Origin: Chloroflexota bacterium | GTDB lineage: Bacteria > Chloroflexota > Limnocylindria > Limnocylindrales > CSP1-4 | DNA: 8,834 bases | Assembly (NCBI GenBank): GCA_013696945.1 | Contig: JACCXQ010000104.1 | Span: forward strand, 1-8,834 | Reading direction: 5' to 3' | In this document: piece after piece, positions 1 through 7,971 of the stretch | Position numbering within the stretch: the stretch's first letter is position 1 | Layout: the number at the start of each line of letters is the position of its first letter | Program-made: the position numbers and the translations under genes | The notes under the pieces: generated by a model | Databases searched by the model: none | Seen by the model: only the letters and a program-made list of their open reading frames with translations | What the model was told of the DNA's origin: nothing

Positions 1-413
1 TCGAGAAGCGCCACGAAGGCGTCAGCTTCGACGCGATCTCCAACGGCGCGCCGGGGATCGAGACGCTGCTCTCGGTGGTCTACTCGGAGGGCGTGGCGAA
101 AGGCCGGCTGACGATCGAGCGGATGGCCGACGTGCTTTCGACGGCCCCGGCCGCGCTCTTCGGGCTCGCGCGCAAAGGCTCGATCGAGTCGGGAATGGAC
201 GCCGACGTGGTGCTCTTCGACCCGCAGGCGACGCGCGTGCTATCGGCGGCCGACATGCACCACACGAGCGACTACACGCCATACGAGGGGATGGCCGTCC
301 GAGGCGCGGTGCGCACCGTCCTCGTCCGCGGCAGGGAGGTCATCCTCAACGGCGAGTTCGTGGGGAGTCGTGGCTACGGTCGCTTCCAGGAGCGGAGCCT
401 GAGCACTCGCTGA
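1..413 (+). CDS. Dihydropyrimidinase / D-hydantoinase family amidohydrolase, C-terminal part (5' end outside window)
   Basis: The frame is open from the left edge (codons in phase with position 3) to a TGA at 411-413, giving about 136 C-terminal residues. The segment SNGAPGIETLL, followed by YSEGVAKGRLT, an STAPAALFGL helix, the KGSIESGMDADVVLFDP strand and the tail DYTPYEGM...VLVRGREVILNGEFVG, is the usual C-terminal third of cyclic amidohydrolases that open dihydropyrimidine or hydantoin rings. The metal-binding histidines, the carbamylated lysine and the catalytic aspartate all lie upstream of the part seen here, so activity cannot be judged. The NGAPGIE form resembles dihydropyrimidinase/hydantoinase more than classical allantoinase, but the substrate cannot be fixed from the tail. 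The gene is convergent with everything else in the window. Together with the xanthine dehydrogenase-type subunit and malate synthase it suggests purine, pyrimidine or ureide catabolism. The first in-frame ATG visible, at 75, is internal to the domain and is not the start. Confidence 0.88.
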   Translation, partial: EKRHEGVSFDAISNGAPGIETLLSVVYSEGVAKGRLTIERMADVLSTAPAALFGLARKGSIESGMDADVVLFDPQATRVLSAADMHHTSDYTPYEGMAVRGAVRTVLVRGREVILNGEFVGSRGYGRFQERSLSTR

Positions 414-438
414 CCGCGTCGCCCATCACCCGTAGCCC

Positions 439-456
439 GCGCGCCGCGCTGCGCGC
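439..456 (+). terminator. Short GC hairpin after the amidohydrolase gene (weak terminator candidate)
   Basis: GCGCGC at 439-444 and GCGCGC at 451-456 can pair around a six-base loop, 26 bases after the amidohydrolase stop and next to the end of the treZ remnant on the other strand. No T-run follows on either strand, and short GC palindromes arise easily at this base composition. It could help end one or both convergent transcripts, but the evidence is weak. Confidence 0.22.
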
Positions 457-711
457 TCAGGCTGGCAGTACCAGAGCCACCGACATCGGGGGGAGGCGGA
501 TGGCTCCGGCGCGCAGCCGAGCCTCGTCCGACGAGCCAAGCGCGATGCGCCACGCCCCTGCTCAGGCTCTTGGCGGCTCGATCTCCCGCTCCGGCCGATC
601 CAGCCTGGAGCGCTCGAACATCTCGACCGACTGCGGATCGGGGACGCGATCGGACCAGCCGAACGCTTCGAACTCGTGGCGCCGGCCCTCGCGGCCGGGC
701 GATCGTGTTGC
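457..711 (-). pseudogene. treZ: Decayed C-terminal remnant of malto-oligosyltrehalose trehalohydrolase (treZ)
   Basis: One minus-strand frame reads from 711 to a TGA at 457-459, interrupted by an in-frame TGA at 562-564. The first segment (about 49 codons) contains REGRRHEFEAFGW, then VPDPQ, then MFERSRLD. This is the conserved TreZ stretch in which GR..EF..FGW precedes PDPQ, a phenylalanine and S(K/R)LDW. The tryptophan expected after LD is arginine here (codon CGG). After the stop, the same frame gives WRIALGSSDEARLRAG and RLPPMSVALVLPA, which resemble the beta-sandwich end of TreZ. An intact enzyme is about 570-600 residues and has several tens of residues between these two blocks, so there is a large internal deletion and the catalytic barrel is missing. 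TreZ releases trehalose from maltooligosyltrehalose and normally sits with treY/treX, none of which is visible. Positions 414-456 and 712-771 hold no recognisable gene; the frame stays open through 712-771 but matches nothing I know. The family call rests on motif memory and not on an alignment. Confidence 0.72.
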
Positions 712-771
712 ACGAGCCTTTGCAGGTCGGTCAGAGGCTGAGCGCGCCTCCCGACGAGCGTCCTCTCCGCA

Positions 772-2385
772 TCAGAACGACGGGTGGACGGTCATCACCA
801 CGGTGCGCGAGATGCCGCCGTAGGTCGCGGTGATGGTCACGGTCCGCTCGACGGCCGATGACGAGGTCGTGATCGGGAAGTCTTCGGTCGACCAACCGGC
901 CTTCACCTTGACGCTCGGCGGGACCTGGAGCAGATTCGGGCGGCTGCTCGTGAGCGACACGACCGTGCCCCCGACCGGCGCCCTGCCGTCGAGGATGACC
1001 GTCCCCGTCGAGACCCCGAAGGCCGGATCGCCCGCCCAGACCTCGGTCGGGTTGGCCCCGACATCCTTGAGGACGGGGCGCGCGTTCGGGGCGTACCGGT
1101 AGGCGATGCCACGATCCGCAGCACCTCCCCACGCCATGCCGAAGAGCTTCCCGTTGGCCGACTGCACGAGCGCGACCTGGGGCTGGAGCCCGCCGTCCCC
1201 ACCCATGAACGTATGCATGACGCCTAGCTTCCCGGATCGCTTCATCCGGAAGATGGTGCCGTTGCGTCCGAACTCATCGGTCGTGTCGGGGTCGTTGACG
1301 GGCTGGCCGCCGAACTGGGTGGTGCCGTAGAAGCTGCCGTCATCAGCGATGACGAGGCCGTCAGCGGGTTCCGAACCGGTCGACGCATAACCACCGTCGA
1401 ACCCGAACCGGTGCAGCACCTGGAACCCTGTTCCAGAGGGGTGTATCCGGTATACGACGCCATCCTGATATGGGCCGCCCAGCCGGGTCACACCATACAG
1501 GTACCCGTCCGCCGGATGCTGGACGAGCCGGCCACGCGGCTCGGCGCCTTCCTGGAAGCCGAACAGCTTCAGCTGGGTGAATGCGCCGCCGGTGGCGATG
1601 CGGAAGATCGTGCCGCTGCCGGACTCGTTCGGGTCCGTGCTGCGTGCCTGGGGGGTGGTCCCGTACATCTTGCCGTCGGAAGCGAGCATCAGCGGAGCGA
1701 TGGGATTCAGCCCATCGGGGCCGGTGAATCGGCGAAGGACCGTGAAGTCGCCGCCCTTCGTGACTCGGAATATCGTTCCGCGGCCCAGTGGCCAGGCCTG
1801 CTGGATATCGCCACCGGTCCGGGTCGTGCCATAGAGCGCGCCGTCAGGGCCCTCCACGAGGGCGGCCCACGGACCGTCTCCATCGTGGTAGTCGACGAAA
1901 GTGTGGACCGTGCTCATGGTCCCGTCGAGCTCCATCCGGAAGACCGTGCCCCGCCTGTCGTCCAGGGTTGCTGTGCAGGAGTTGCCCTCGCCGCCCTTGG
2001 CGGTCGTGCCGTACAGCGCGCCGTCGCTTCCCTGGATGAGGGCGCCGCGCGGCTCGTACCCGGCGGGATCGCAGCGGTCGAACGAGTGGAGCACGGTCAC
2101 CTGGCCGGCCGCGTCCATGCGGAAGACCGTGCCGGACCCGGCAGTGCCCAGGCCGTCAGGGTCGGCTGCTCCGCCGAACGACGACACTCCATAGAAGAAA
2201 CCGTCCGTAGCCTGGATGAGGGCGGCGCTGTTGCCGTTCCCCTCTGCGCCGGTGAAGGTATGGATGACGATGGTCGACGCGGCCGCGACAGGCAGCGACG
2301 ACGCGAGGATGGCGATGAGCGCGACCACGGCAGCCGTGAGGCCGGCGCGCCGCGTCCGGACGCGCGAATCGGGTGAGGTGGACAT
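772..2385 (-). CDS. Secreted tandem-repeat protein of the GloVer (TIGR03803) type with C-terminal Ig-like domain
   Basis: This is a predicted 537-residue exported protein of unknown function. From ATG at 2385 it has a basic N-terminus (RTRRAG), a hydrophobic run at about residues 15-32 and an AAA cleavage site near residue 36, typical of a signal peptide. Residues 38-431 hold about seven degenerate repeats built around LYGTT-like cores (near residues 64, 124, 184, 240, 296, 352 and 414), each linked to a GTVFRM-like strand and a TVLHSF-like strand. These are the hallmarks of TIGR03803 'Gloeo/Verruco' repeats, probably a beta-propeller-like fold. Residues 439-534 form an Ig-like module ending in ATYGGISRTVVMTV. 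There is no LPXTG motif, terminal membrane helix or other visible anchor. The frame extends upstream to an ATG at 2502, but I chose 2385 because GGGGGA lies 8 bases before it, the signal peptide follows directly, and the predicted -10 box falls between 2502 and 2385. A binding or surface role is only a guess. Confidence 0.85.
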   Translation of the reverse strand: MSTSPDSRVRTRRAGLTAAVVALIAILASSLPVAAASTIVIHTFTGAEGNGNSAALIQATDGFFYGVSSFGGAADPDGLGTAGSGTVFRMDAAGQVTVLHSFDRCDPAGYEPRGALIQGSDGALYGTTAKGGEGNSCTATLDDRRGTVFRMELDGTMSTVHTFVDYHDGDGPWAALVEGPDGALYGTTRTGGDIQQAWPLGRGTIFRVTKGGDFTVLRRFTGPDGLNPIAPLMLASDGKMYGTTPQARSTDPNESGSGTIFRIATGGAFTQLKLFGFQEGAEPRGRLVQHPADGYLYGVTRLGGPYQDGVVYRIHPSGTGFQVLHRFGFDGGYASTGSEPADGLVIADDGSFYGTTQFGGQPVNDPDTTDEFGRNGTIFRMKRSGKLGVMHTFMGGDGGLQPQVALVQSANGKLFGMAWGGAADRGIAYRYAPNARPVLKDVGANPTEVWAGDPAFGVSTGTVILDGRAPVGGTVVSLTSSRPNLLQVPPSVKVKAGWSTEDFPITTSSSAVERTVTITATYGGISRTVVMTVHPSF

Positions 2386-2492
2386 CTGTGGGATCCCCCG
2401 GAGATCTGGTGCTCTCATCGATCGACGGCTGAGCACGTGGCCGCGCACCGAGGAACTGGGCCTGACGCGGCGCCCGGATCCGGTAGCCTTAC

Positions 2493-2521
2493 AGCGTAGC
2501 AACCCCGAGGCCGGCCGTCAA
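2493..2521 (-). promoter_or_regulatory. Probable sigma-70-type promoter for the secreted repeat protein
   Basis: On the minus strand TTGACG (2521-2516) is followed by a 17-base spacer and TACGCT (2498-2493). The -35 matches the consensus at five of six positions. The -10 matches only at the TA...T positions, as is common in high-GC bacteria. Transcription would begin near 2486, leaving a leader of about 100 bases before the ATG at 2385. The -35 box begins 13 bases beyond the malate synthase stop, so the secreted-protein gene is probably transcribed separately from the operon upstream, though read-through cannot be excluded. Confidence 0.5.
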
Positions 2522-2528
2522 TATGGGC

Positions 2529-2548
2529 GCCACCTCACTCGAGGTGGC
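2529..2548 (-). terminator. Perfect 8-bp hairpin spanning the malate synthase stop codon
   Basis: GCCACCTC and GAGGTGGC form a perfect 8-bp stem around a four-base loop, with the TGA of malate synthase inside the structure. On the minus strand the stem is followed by GCCCATATTGACGG, which lacks a proper T-run, so it is not a classical intrinsic terminator. It may attenuate transcription or protect the 3' end of the operon mRNA before the next promoter starts. A chance GC-rich palindrome is also possible. Confidence 0.35.
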
Positions 2549-4130
2549 TGTAGGCCATCAGTGTGAGGAACTCTGGGAAGTCCTCGGCGAGCACGAGACC
2601 GTCAAGGATCTCGGCCGCCTGGCGGACCCGGCCGCCACCAGCGCCCAGTTTCGCCAGCTCTTCGTCGCGGACGCCGCGGTATAGACCCTCGTCGACCTCG
2701 CGGCCGTCATCGAGGGTGACGCCGTGGCGGCGCCACTGCCAGAGTTGCGAGCGGCTGATCTCCGCCGTCGCCGCGTCCTCCATCAGGTCGTTGATGGCGG
2801 CTGCACCGTTCCCCCCGAGCCACGCGTCGAGGTATTGCAGCGCGACCGAGACATTGGTCCGTACACCCGCCTCGGTCACCTGGCCGCCGTCGATCCGGAC
2901 GTCGAGCAGCTCCCCGGCTTCGATCGAGACGTCCTCAGGCGGCTGATCCTTTTGGTTCGGTCGGTCTCCCAGGATCCGGTCGAAGACCTCACCGGCGACG
3001 GCCACGAGGTCGGGGTGGGCGACCCAGGTCCCATCGAAGCCATCGCCGGACTCACGCTCCTTGTCCTCCCTGACCTTGGCAAGCGCCGTCTCGGTGATGT
3101 CCGGCCGGCGTCTGTTGGGGATGAAGGCGCTCATCCCGCCCATGGCGTGCGCGCCCCGCCGGTGGCACGTCCGCACCAGCAGCCGAGCGTACGCGCGCAT
3201 GAACGGGACGGTCATGGCCACCTGCGACCGGTCGGGCAGCACCATGTCGGGACGCGACCGGAAGCGCTTGATGAGGCTGAAGATGTAGTCCCAGCGGCCG
3301 GCGTTGAGCCCTGCTGCGTGCTCACGAAGCTCGTGGAGGATCTCGTCCATCTCGAACGCGGCGAGGATCGTCTCGATCAGGACGGTCGCGCGGATCGTTC
3401 CGCGCGGGATCCCCAGCCGCTCCTGCGCGACGACGAAGACCTCGTTCCAGAGGCGCGCCTCGTAGCGTCCCTCCAGCTTGGGCAGGTAAAGGTACGGGCC
3501 ACGGCACGGCCCCGCGTCCCGCTCCAGGCTCTGGCGCGCGTTGTGGAAGAGGTAAAGACCCGCGTCAAAGAGGCTGGCCGAGATGGGGTGGCCGTCGACG
3601 AGGACGTGCCGCTCCACCAGGTGCCAGCCGCGCGGCCGGACGACCAGCGTGGCCGTCTCGGCCGCCAGCGCGTACGACTTGCCCTCAGCGCTCGTGAAGT
3701 CGAGCTGTCGCCGCACTGCGTCATGCAGGTTCTGCTGGGCCGCGAGGATGTTCGACCAGCCCGGGCTGAGGGCGTCCTCAAGGTCGGCCATGAAGACCTT
3801 CGCGCCGCTGTTGAGCGCGTTGATCATCATCTTCCGCTCTGCTGGCCCGGTGATCTCGACGCGCCGGTCGATGAGATCAGGCGGCGCCGGTGCGACGCGC
3901 CAGTCACCCGCCCGGACATCTGTGGTCGCAAGCGGGAAGTCGGGCGTGGCGCCCGCATCCAGCTCCGCCTGGCGATCCTGCCGGCGCTCCAGCAGCTCGA
4001 TCCTCTGGCGATCGAACATCCGGTGGAGCTCGGCGATGAAGCCGAGCGCCTCGGGGGTCAGGATGCCGGCCTGTTCGGGCGGGATCGGCGCGGTGACCGT
4101 CACGCCGTCGGGCGATGAGGCGGAGGTCAT
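2535..4130 (-). CDS. aceB: Malate synthase A
   Basis: A 531-residue cytosolic enzyme that condenses glyoxylate with acetyl-CoA to (S)-malate and CoA, needing Mg2+. The length is close to E. coli AceB (533). Visible features are [15 protein letters not shown] (111-125), VVRPRGWHL (163-171) carrying the substrate-binding arginine at about 165, and [13 protein letters not shown] with the likely metal ligand E253. The family signature [16 protein letters not shown] (269-284) has the second metal ligand D281. [13 protein letters not shown] (331-343) and [11 protein letters not shown] (450-460) follow; D452 in the latter is the expected catalytic base. All key positions are intact. The length and absence of the extra domain of the 720-residue G form support isoform A. 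The ATG overlaps the stop of the upstream cyclase gene (ATGA, 4130-4127), and GAGGTGG lies four bases before it. No isocitrate lyase is seen in the window. With xanthine dehydrogenase- and hydantoinase-type genes nearby, purine- or ureide-derived glyoxylate is a plausible substrate source, though the ordinary glyoxylate shunt cannot be excluded. Confidence 0.97.
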   Translation of the reverse strand: MTSASSPDGVTVTAPIPPEQAGILTPEALGFIAELHRMFDRQRIELLERRQDRQAELDAGATPDFPLATTDVRAGDWRVAPAPPDLIDRRVEITGPAERKMMINALNSGAKVFMADLEDALSPGWSNILAAQQNLHDAVRRQLDFTSAEGKSYALAAETATLVVRPRGWHLVERHVLVDGHPISASLFDAGLYLFHNARQSLERDAGPCRGPYLYLPKLEGRYEARLWNEVFVVAQERLGIPRGTIRATVLIETILAAFEMDEILHELREHAAGLNAGRWDYIFSLIKRFRSRPDMVLPDRSQVAMTVPFMRAYARLLVRTCHRRGAHAMGGMSAFIPNRRRPDITETALAKVREDKERESGDGFDGTWVAHPDLVAVAGEVFDRILGDRPNQKDQPPEDVSIEAGELLDVRIDGGQVTEAGVRTNVSVALQYLDAWLGGNGAAAINDLMEDAATAEISRSQLWQWRRHGVTLDDGREVDEGLYRGVRDEELAKLGAGGGRVRQAAEILDGLVLAEDFPEFLTLMAYSHLE

Positions 4131-4141
4131 GCGACCACCTC
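4127..4141 (-). promoter_or_regulatory. Translational coupling site: ribosome binding site and ATGA stop/start overlap before malate synthase
   Basis: GAGGTGG (4141-4135) lies within the last codons of the cyclase gene, four bases ahead of the malate synthase ATG (4130-4128). The cyclase TGA (4129-4127) shares bases with that ATG. This arrangement usually lets ribosomes finishing the upstream gene restart on the next one, so malate synthase output should track translation of the signalling protein. Confidence 0.75.
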
Positions 4142-7100
4142 GGAGACGTCGGCACCGGCATGGTCAGGCTGTGGTGCGATGCCCGATCCGATCGCCTTGT
4201 CCATGCGCTCACGCAGGCGGCGGGCACCGAGGCGCCCGGCGATGGACCTGGCCTCCTGCGCGATGGCGTCGCCGCCGCGCAGGCCGGGCCCTCCGAGGAT
4301 CGATATCCCCACCTCGGCGAGCAGTAGCGAGAAGGCAAGATCCAGCCGTCGCGTGGCCTCCATCGCCTCTCGGTAGCCGCGCTCCCCGGCAGCGGGGTCG
4401 CCTCGTAGCCAGGTGAGCGCCGCGCGCAGCTGCACGAGGTTGGCATCCAGCCACTCCCCGGCCGCGTGGCCCAGGCCACTTATGACCTCGATCGCCTCGG
4501 CCAAGGCGTCGGCATCTCGCAGCTCCACCAGACCATGCGCGGCGATCACGAGTGAAACGAGCGATTCCGTGCCCTCGGGCATCTCGCGGAGCGAGCGGTA
4601 GGCGGTCTGGACGGCCGTGCGCAGGTCGCCTTCGGCGTACTCGATGAGCGCCGCCGTGGAAAGGGCGCTCCCGCGGTCTTGGGCCGCGCTCGATGTCAAC
4701 ATGGTCTTGCCGACCGGGGTATGGAGGATGGCCGGTTGTTCGACACCACGAAAGGCGCGGACGACCGATGCTGGACCCATCAGGCCGAATCGCCCGAACG
4801 CCGTCAAGCGCTGATCGTCGAGCTCCTCCTCATTGCGGAGGATGATGTCCCAGTCGCCGGCCGCGAATGCGCCCATGGCCACGTTGGCCGCAAGCGCTGC
4901 GGCCCAGTCGCCGTGACCGACTCGGCGAGCGAGCTCAACCCCGGTACGGGCGACCTCGATGGCGCGCCGCGGATCGTCCGCTATGTACCAGTTGGAAAGG
5001 TTCATCCTGCCCCGCAGCTCGGTCACTACCAATCCGTGGCGGCGAGCCAGTTCCAGCCCGCCGGCACCCAGGATCTGGGCCTCGCGCGGGTGCCCCTGAG
5101 CAGTCACTGCCCATGACTTGGTGATGAACAGCTCGGCGATCTCCGGTTCGGCGCGGAGCCGCTCGGCGACTGCGAGGCCGCGCTCGATGTACGGGAGGGC
5201 CTTGTCTGGCTCGCCTGCGAAGAGTCGCACCCGCGCCATCTCGTTGAGGAGCCGCGCGGCGGCAACCGTCTCGGTCCCGACTTCGATCCGTTCGACCGCG
5301 GGCGCGAGGAGCTCATGGGCTTCCTCGATGCGCGACGCCTGGATCAGCGATCGGCCGAGACGCGCGATCGCGAACTCGGCGGCACCGGGATCGCCCTGTT
5401 CGGAGAGCCAGGTGAGGGCATCGCGAAGGTGACGTTCGCCTGCCTCGAGGCCCAATGCGGCCTCCGCGGGCTCGGCCATCCGCAGCTGGATGGCAGCCCG
5501 TTCGGCCGGATCGCTCGTCACGGTGAGCGCCTGTTCGAAGAACGTGACGGCCGTGGCGTTCGCGTGAAGGGAGAGTGCCCGTTCGGCGGTCGCGCGCAGC
5601 GCCACCCGCGCCTGCGCGGCCACGGCGTCACCCTGAGGCCCCTCCGGCGCCGCGCGATACGCGTCCAGGTAGTGGCTTGCGAGGACCCCTGTCACCTCTT
5701 CGTCGCCGACCGCCTCGAAGTGGCGAGCGGCGGCGAGATGGCGGGCGCGTCGGTCCCGCTTGGAGAGAGTGGCATACGCGATCTCGCGCACGAGTCCGTG
5801 CACGAAGCCCCATTGACCCTGCTCCGGCGAACGGGGGTCGGCGTCGACCGCGACGAGTTCCTTACGGGCCAGAGCGCGGAGGCGCAGTTCCAGCGACGAG
5901 GCGTCCACACTCGTCACGGCCTCGAGCGCGGCGATCGAGAAGGTCCGTCCCAGCACGGCGGCATCCTGGAGGAGCGAGCGGTCCTCGTGGGATAGCGCGT
6001 CGAGCCGCGCCGCGATGAGCGCGTGGAGCGACGCCGGGACCGCGAAAGGCGCCTTTGGGTCGACCATCCGGAACTCGTCGCCAGCGCGCACCAGGCGGCC
6101 CTCGTCGATGAGCATCCGGACCGTCTCGACGGCGTAGAGCGGCACGCCCTCGGACCGATCGGCGATCTGCGCGACAGCGTCGGCCGGCAGCCCCGGCGCC
6201 ACGCCCTCGACCAGGTCGGCCATGCGGTCCGCCTCGACGGGGTCGAGGTGGAGGACGACCGAAGCGCGGCCGCCCATCCCCCAGCCTGGGCGCCGCTCAA
6301 GCAGCTCAGGTCGGGCGAGCGCCACCACCAGGATAGGAAGCGCGCGGCTCCACTCGAGGAGCGACTCGATGAAGTCCAGCATGCCCGGGTCCGACCAGTG
6401 GAGATCCTCGAACACGAGGACCGTGGTGCCTTCCGCGGCGATGCACTCGAAGAACCGCCGCCACGCTGCGAAGAGCTCCTCGCGCTCGCCGACCGGTGCG
6501 TCGGCGATACCGAGGAGGGCGGCGAGCCTGGGCTCCACCCAGCGGCGCTCGGCCCCGTCCAGGACGAATCGGCTGACCATCTCGCTCAGCTTCGGACGCG
6601 CCATCTCGGCATCCTCGGCTTCGGCGATCCCTGCCCGCCGGCGGATCATCTCGCCCAGTGCCCAGTAGGCGATCCCCTCGCCGTATGCCGGCGACCGCCC
6701 CTGGTGCCAGAAGATCGTCTCCAGGACGCCGTCGATGTACTTCTGGAACTCCCAGACCAGACGGCTCTTGCCCAGCCCCGGCGAGCCCAGGATGGTCACC
6801 AGCCGGGCTCGGCCCTCCCGGCCCGTGGCGTGGAGCTGCTCCTTGAGGAGCCGCAGCTCCTCCTGGCGGCCGACGAACGGCGGCTCGAGACCCTCGGATC
6901 GGCCGACCCCGCCGCGCTCGGCGACGACGCGCAGCGCACGCCAGGCGGACACTGCCACCTGCTTGCCGCGCAGTTGCTGCGCACCGACCGGCTCGAATGC
7001 GATCGCCTGGTCCGCACGACGTCGTGTCGCCTCGTCCACCAGGACGGTGCCGGGAGCAGCCGCGGATTGGAGCCGCGAGCAGCTGTTCACCAGGTCGCCG

Positions 7101-7687
7101 GCGACCATCCCCTGCCCGGTGGCGCCGACCGTCACCGCGGCTTCGCCCGTCATGACGGCCGCACGGAGCTCCACGCTTCCCGGGCCGGCCAGGCCGGAGC
7201 TGTCCGAGTCGCCAAGCGCGGCGACGGTGTCGACCAGCTCCAGCGCCGTTCGGACCGCCCGCTCGGCGTCGTCCTCGAACGTTTGTGGGGTGCCCCACAC
7301 GGCCATCACGGCGTCGCCGATGAACTTCTCGACCTGACCACCGTAAGTCGTGATGACCTGCGTGGCAGCGTCGAAGTAACGGGTCAGGAACTCGCGCACC
7401 TTCTCCGGATCCTGCGCCTCGGAGCGGGTGGTGAAGCCGACCAGGTCTGCGAAGAGCACCGACACCAGGCGGCGTTCGATGGCCCCGCCTCGATCCGTCG
7501 CGGTCACCGCCGCCGGCTCCGCGGGAGCTGCCTCGACGCGCGTGCCGCACTGTCCGCAGAACTGCGCACCGGGCATTCGGGCGGCCCCGCAGGCCGCGCA
7601 GACCTCGGTCAGTGGCTGACCGCACGAGAGGCAGAAGCGGAGATCAGGCGTCGTGGCGGCGCCGCACGCTCGGCATGTGTTCGCCAT
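4127..7687 (-). CDS. Zinc ribbon / class III adenylate cyclase / AAA ATPase / TPR-like signalling protein
   Basis: An 1186-residue protein predicted to make cAMP under control of an ATPase/TPR sensor module. Two N-terminal zinc ribbons have C5, C8, C19, C22 and C30, C33, C44, C47. A class III cyclase domain spans about 70-252: [10 protein letters not shown] (metal Asp81), [13 protein letters not shown] (ATP-selecting Lys121, metal Asp125), and [11 protein letters not shown] (Asp198, transition-state Asn201 and Arg205). All expected catalytic residues are present, so ATP is the likely substrate. An AAA_16-type ATPase follows: [11 protein letters not shown] (271-281), Walker [10 protein letters not shown] (301-309, Lys307), Walker [13 protein letters not shown] (423-434, Asp428). 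From about 690 to 1165 the protein is alpha-helical with repeated Ala/Leu/Glu patterns typical of degenerate TPRs (for example [20 protein letters not shown]). No membrane segment or DNA-binding domain is seen. The ATG at 7687 starts directly at the first ribbon, with a modest GAAGG 8 bases upstream. The stop overlaps the malate synthase start. The activating ligand or partner is unknown. Confidence 0.93.
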   Translation of the reverse strand: MANTCRACGAATTPDLRFCLSCGQPLTEVCAACGAARMPGAQFCGQCGTRVEAAPAEPAAVTATDRGGAIERRLVSVLFADLVGFTTRSEAQDPEKVREFLTRYFDAATQVITTYGGQVEKFIGDAVMAVWGTPQTFEDDAERAVRTALELVDTVAALGDSDSSGLAGPGSVELRAAVMTGEAAVTVGATGQGMVAGDLVNSCSRLQSAAAPGTVLVDEATRRRADQAIAFEPVGAQQLRGKQVAVSAWRALRVVAERGGVGRSEGLEPPFVGRQEELRLLKEQLHATGREGRARLVTILGSPGLGKSRLVWEFQKYIDGVLETIFWHQGRSPAYGEGIAYWALGEMIRRRAGIAEAEDAEMARPKLSEMVSRFVLDGAERRWVEPRLAALLGIADAPVGEREELFAAWRRFFECIAAEGTTVLVFEDLHWSDPGMLDFIESLLEWSRALPILVVALARPELLERRPGWGMGGRASVVLHLDPVEADRMADLVEGVAPGLPADAVAQIADRSEGVPLYAVETVRMLIDEGRLVRAGDEFRMVDPKAPFAVPASLHALIAARLDALSHEDRSLLQDAAVLGRTFSIAALEAVTSVDASSLELRLRALARKELVAVDADPRSPEQGQWGFVHGLVREIAYATLSKRDRRARHLAAARHFEAVGDEEVTGVLASHYLDAYRAAPEGPQGDAVAAQARVALRATAERALSLHANATAVTFFEQALTVTSDPAERAAIQLRMAEPAEAALGLEAGERHLRDALTWLSEQGDPGAAEFAIARLGRSLIQASRIEEAHELLAPAVERIEVGTETVAAARLLNEMARVRLFAGEPDKALPYIERGLAVAERLRAEPEIAELFITKSWAVTAQGHPREAQILGAGGLELARRHGLVVTELRGRMNLSNWYIADDPRRAIEVARTGVELARRVGHGDWAAALAANVAMGAFAAGDWDIILRNEEELDDQRLTAFGRFGLMGPASVVRAFRGVEQPAILHTPVGKTMLTSSAAQDRGSALSTAALIEYAEGDLRTAVQTAYRSLREMPEGTESLVSLVIAAHGLVELRDADALAEAIEVISGLGHAAGEWLDANLVQLRAALTWLRGDPAAGERGYREAMEATRRLDLAFSLLLAEVGISILGGPGLRGGDAIAQEARSIAGRLGARRLRERMDKAIGSGIAPQPDHAGADVSEVVA

Positions 7688-7698
7688 CTACTGGGCCT

Positions 7699-7971
7699 TC
7701 ACGACCGACGGCTCGATCTTCCCGAGATCCGCCGCGCTGCGCGGCGACGCTCCCACCACGCCTCGACCAGTCCCGAGACGAACCAGACTGTGCCAAGGGT
7801 CACGACCATGCTCGCCCCCCAGCCGATGAGCTGGCCCTGATCGCTCTGGCGCAGGGGGAAGAGGTTCGAGATGACCAGCGCAGCCGGCAACCCCAGGGCG
7901 AACGCGATCAACCAGCGCCACATCCGACGGTCATTGGCAGGGTCGTCCCAGCGTTCGCGTCGATCGCTCAC
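7699..7971 (-). CDS. Small two-TM membrane protein, unknown function
   Basis: A 90-residue protein I do not recognise. A charged N-terminus (DRRERWDDPANDRR) precedes a hydrophobic segment at about residues 18-40 (WLIAFALGLPAALVISNLF), a short polar loop RQSDQGQ, a second hydrophobic segment at about 48-69 (LIGWGASMVVTLGTVWFVSG), and an arginine-rich tail (ERRRAARR and onward). The positive-inside rule predicts both ends in the cytoplasm. The start is GTG at 7971, and its first bases overlap the TGA of the upstream FAD-subunit gene (GTGA, 7971-7968). Its stop is 11 bases before the cyclase ATG. This tight spacing on both sides argues that it is a real gene. Because the cyclase has no membrane segment of its own, this protein could be its membrane partner, but the sequence does not show that; it could equally be an accessory of the oxidoreductase or unrelated. 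Confidence 0.8.
   Translation of the reverse strand: MSDRRERWDDPANDRRMWRWLIAFALGLPAALVISNLFPLRQSDQGQLIGWGASMVVTLGTVWFVSGLVEAWWERRRAARRISGRSSRRS
7968..7971 (-). promoter_or_regulatory. GTGA stop/start overlap between FAD subunit and two-TM protein
   Basis: The TGA ending the FAD-subunit gene (7970-7968) shares two bases with the GTG start (7971-7969) of the small membrane protein. A purine-rich GAGGCGGG (7985-7978) lies just upstream and could serve as ribosome binding site. This implies coupled translation and one transcript. Confidence 0.65.

Noticed and set aside
500..823. Plus-strand open frame in the gap between convergent genes
   Set aside because: Its product is Arg/Ser-rich with no family features, it overlaps the secreted-protein gene, and another frame on the minus strand explains the region as a treZ remnant.
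1411..2376. A 321-codon plus-strand open frame opposite the secreted repeat protein
   Set aside because: The minus-strand frame has a signal peptide and clear repeats; the plus-strand product has none and mirrors the repeat periodicity.
2386..2502. N-terminal extension of the secreted protein to an ATG at 2502
   Set aside because: It would place 39 Arg-rich residues before the signal peptide, and the start would lie upstream of the predicted -10 box; the ATG at 2385 has a suitable ribosome binding site.
2724..4118. A 464-codon plus-strand open frame opposite malate synthase
   Set aside because: It is a shadow of a strongly conserved enzyme gene, with low-complexity composition and no recognisable domain.
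6023..7840. A 605-codon open frame on the plus strand opposite the cyclase gene
   Set aside because: It lies antisense to a gene with clear domains, its product is rich in Arg, His, Ala and Asp without motifs, and such frames arise from the third-position G/C bias.
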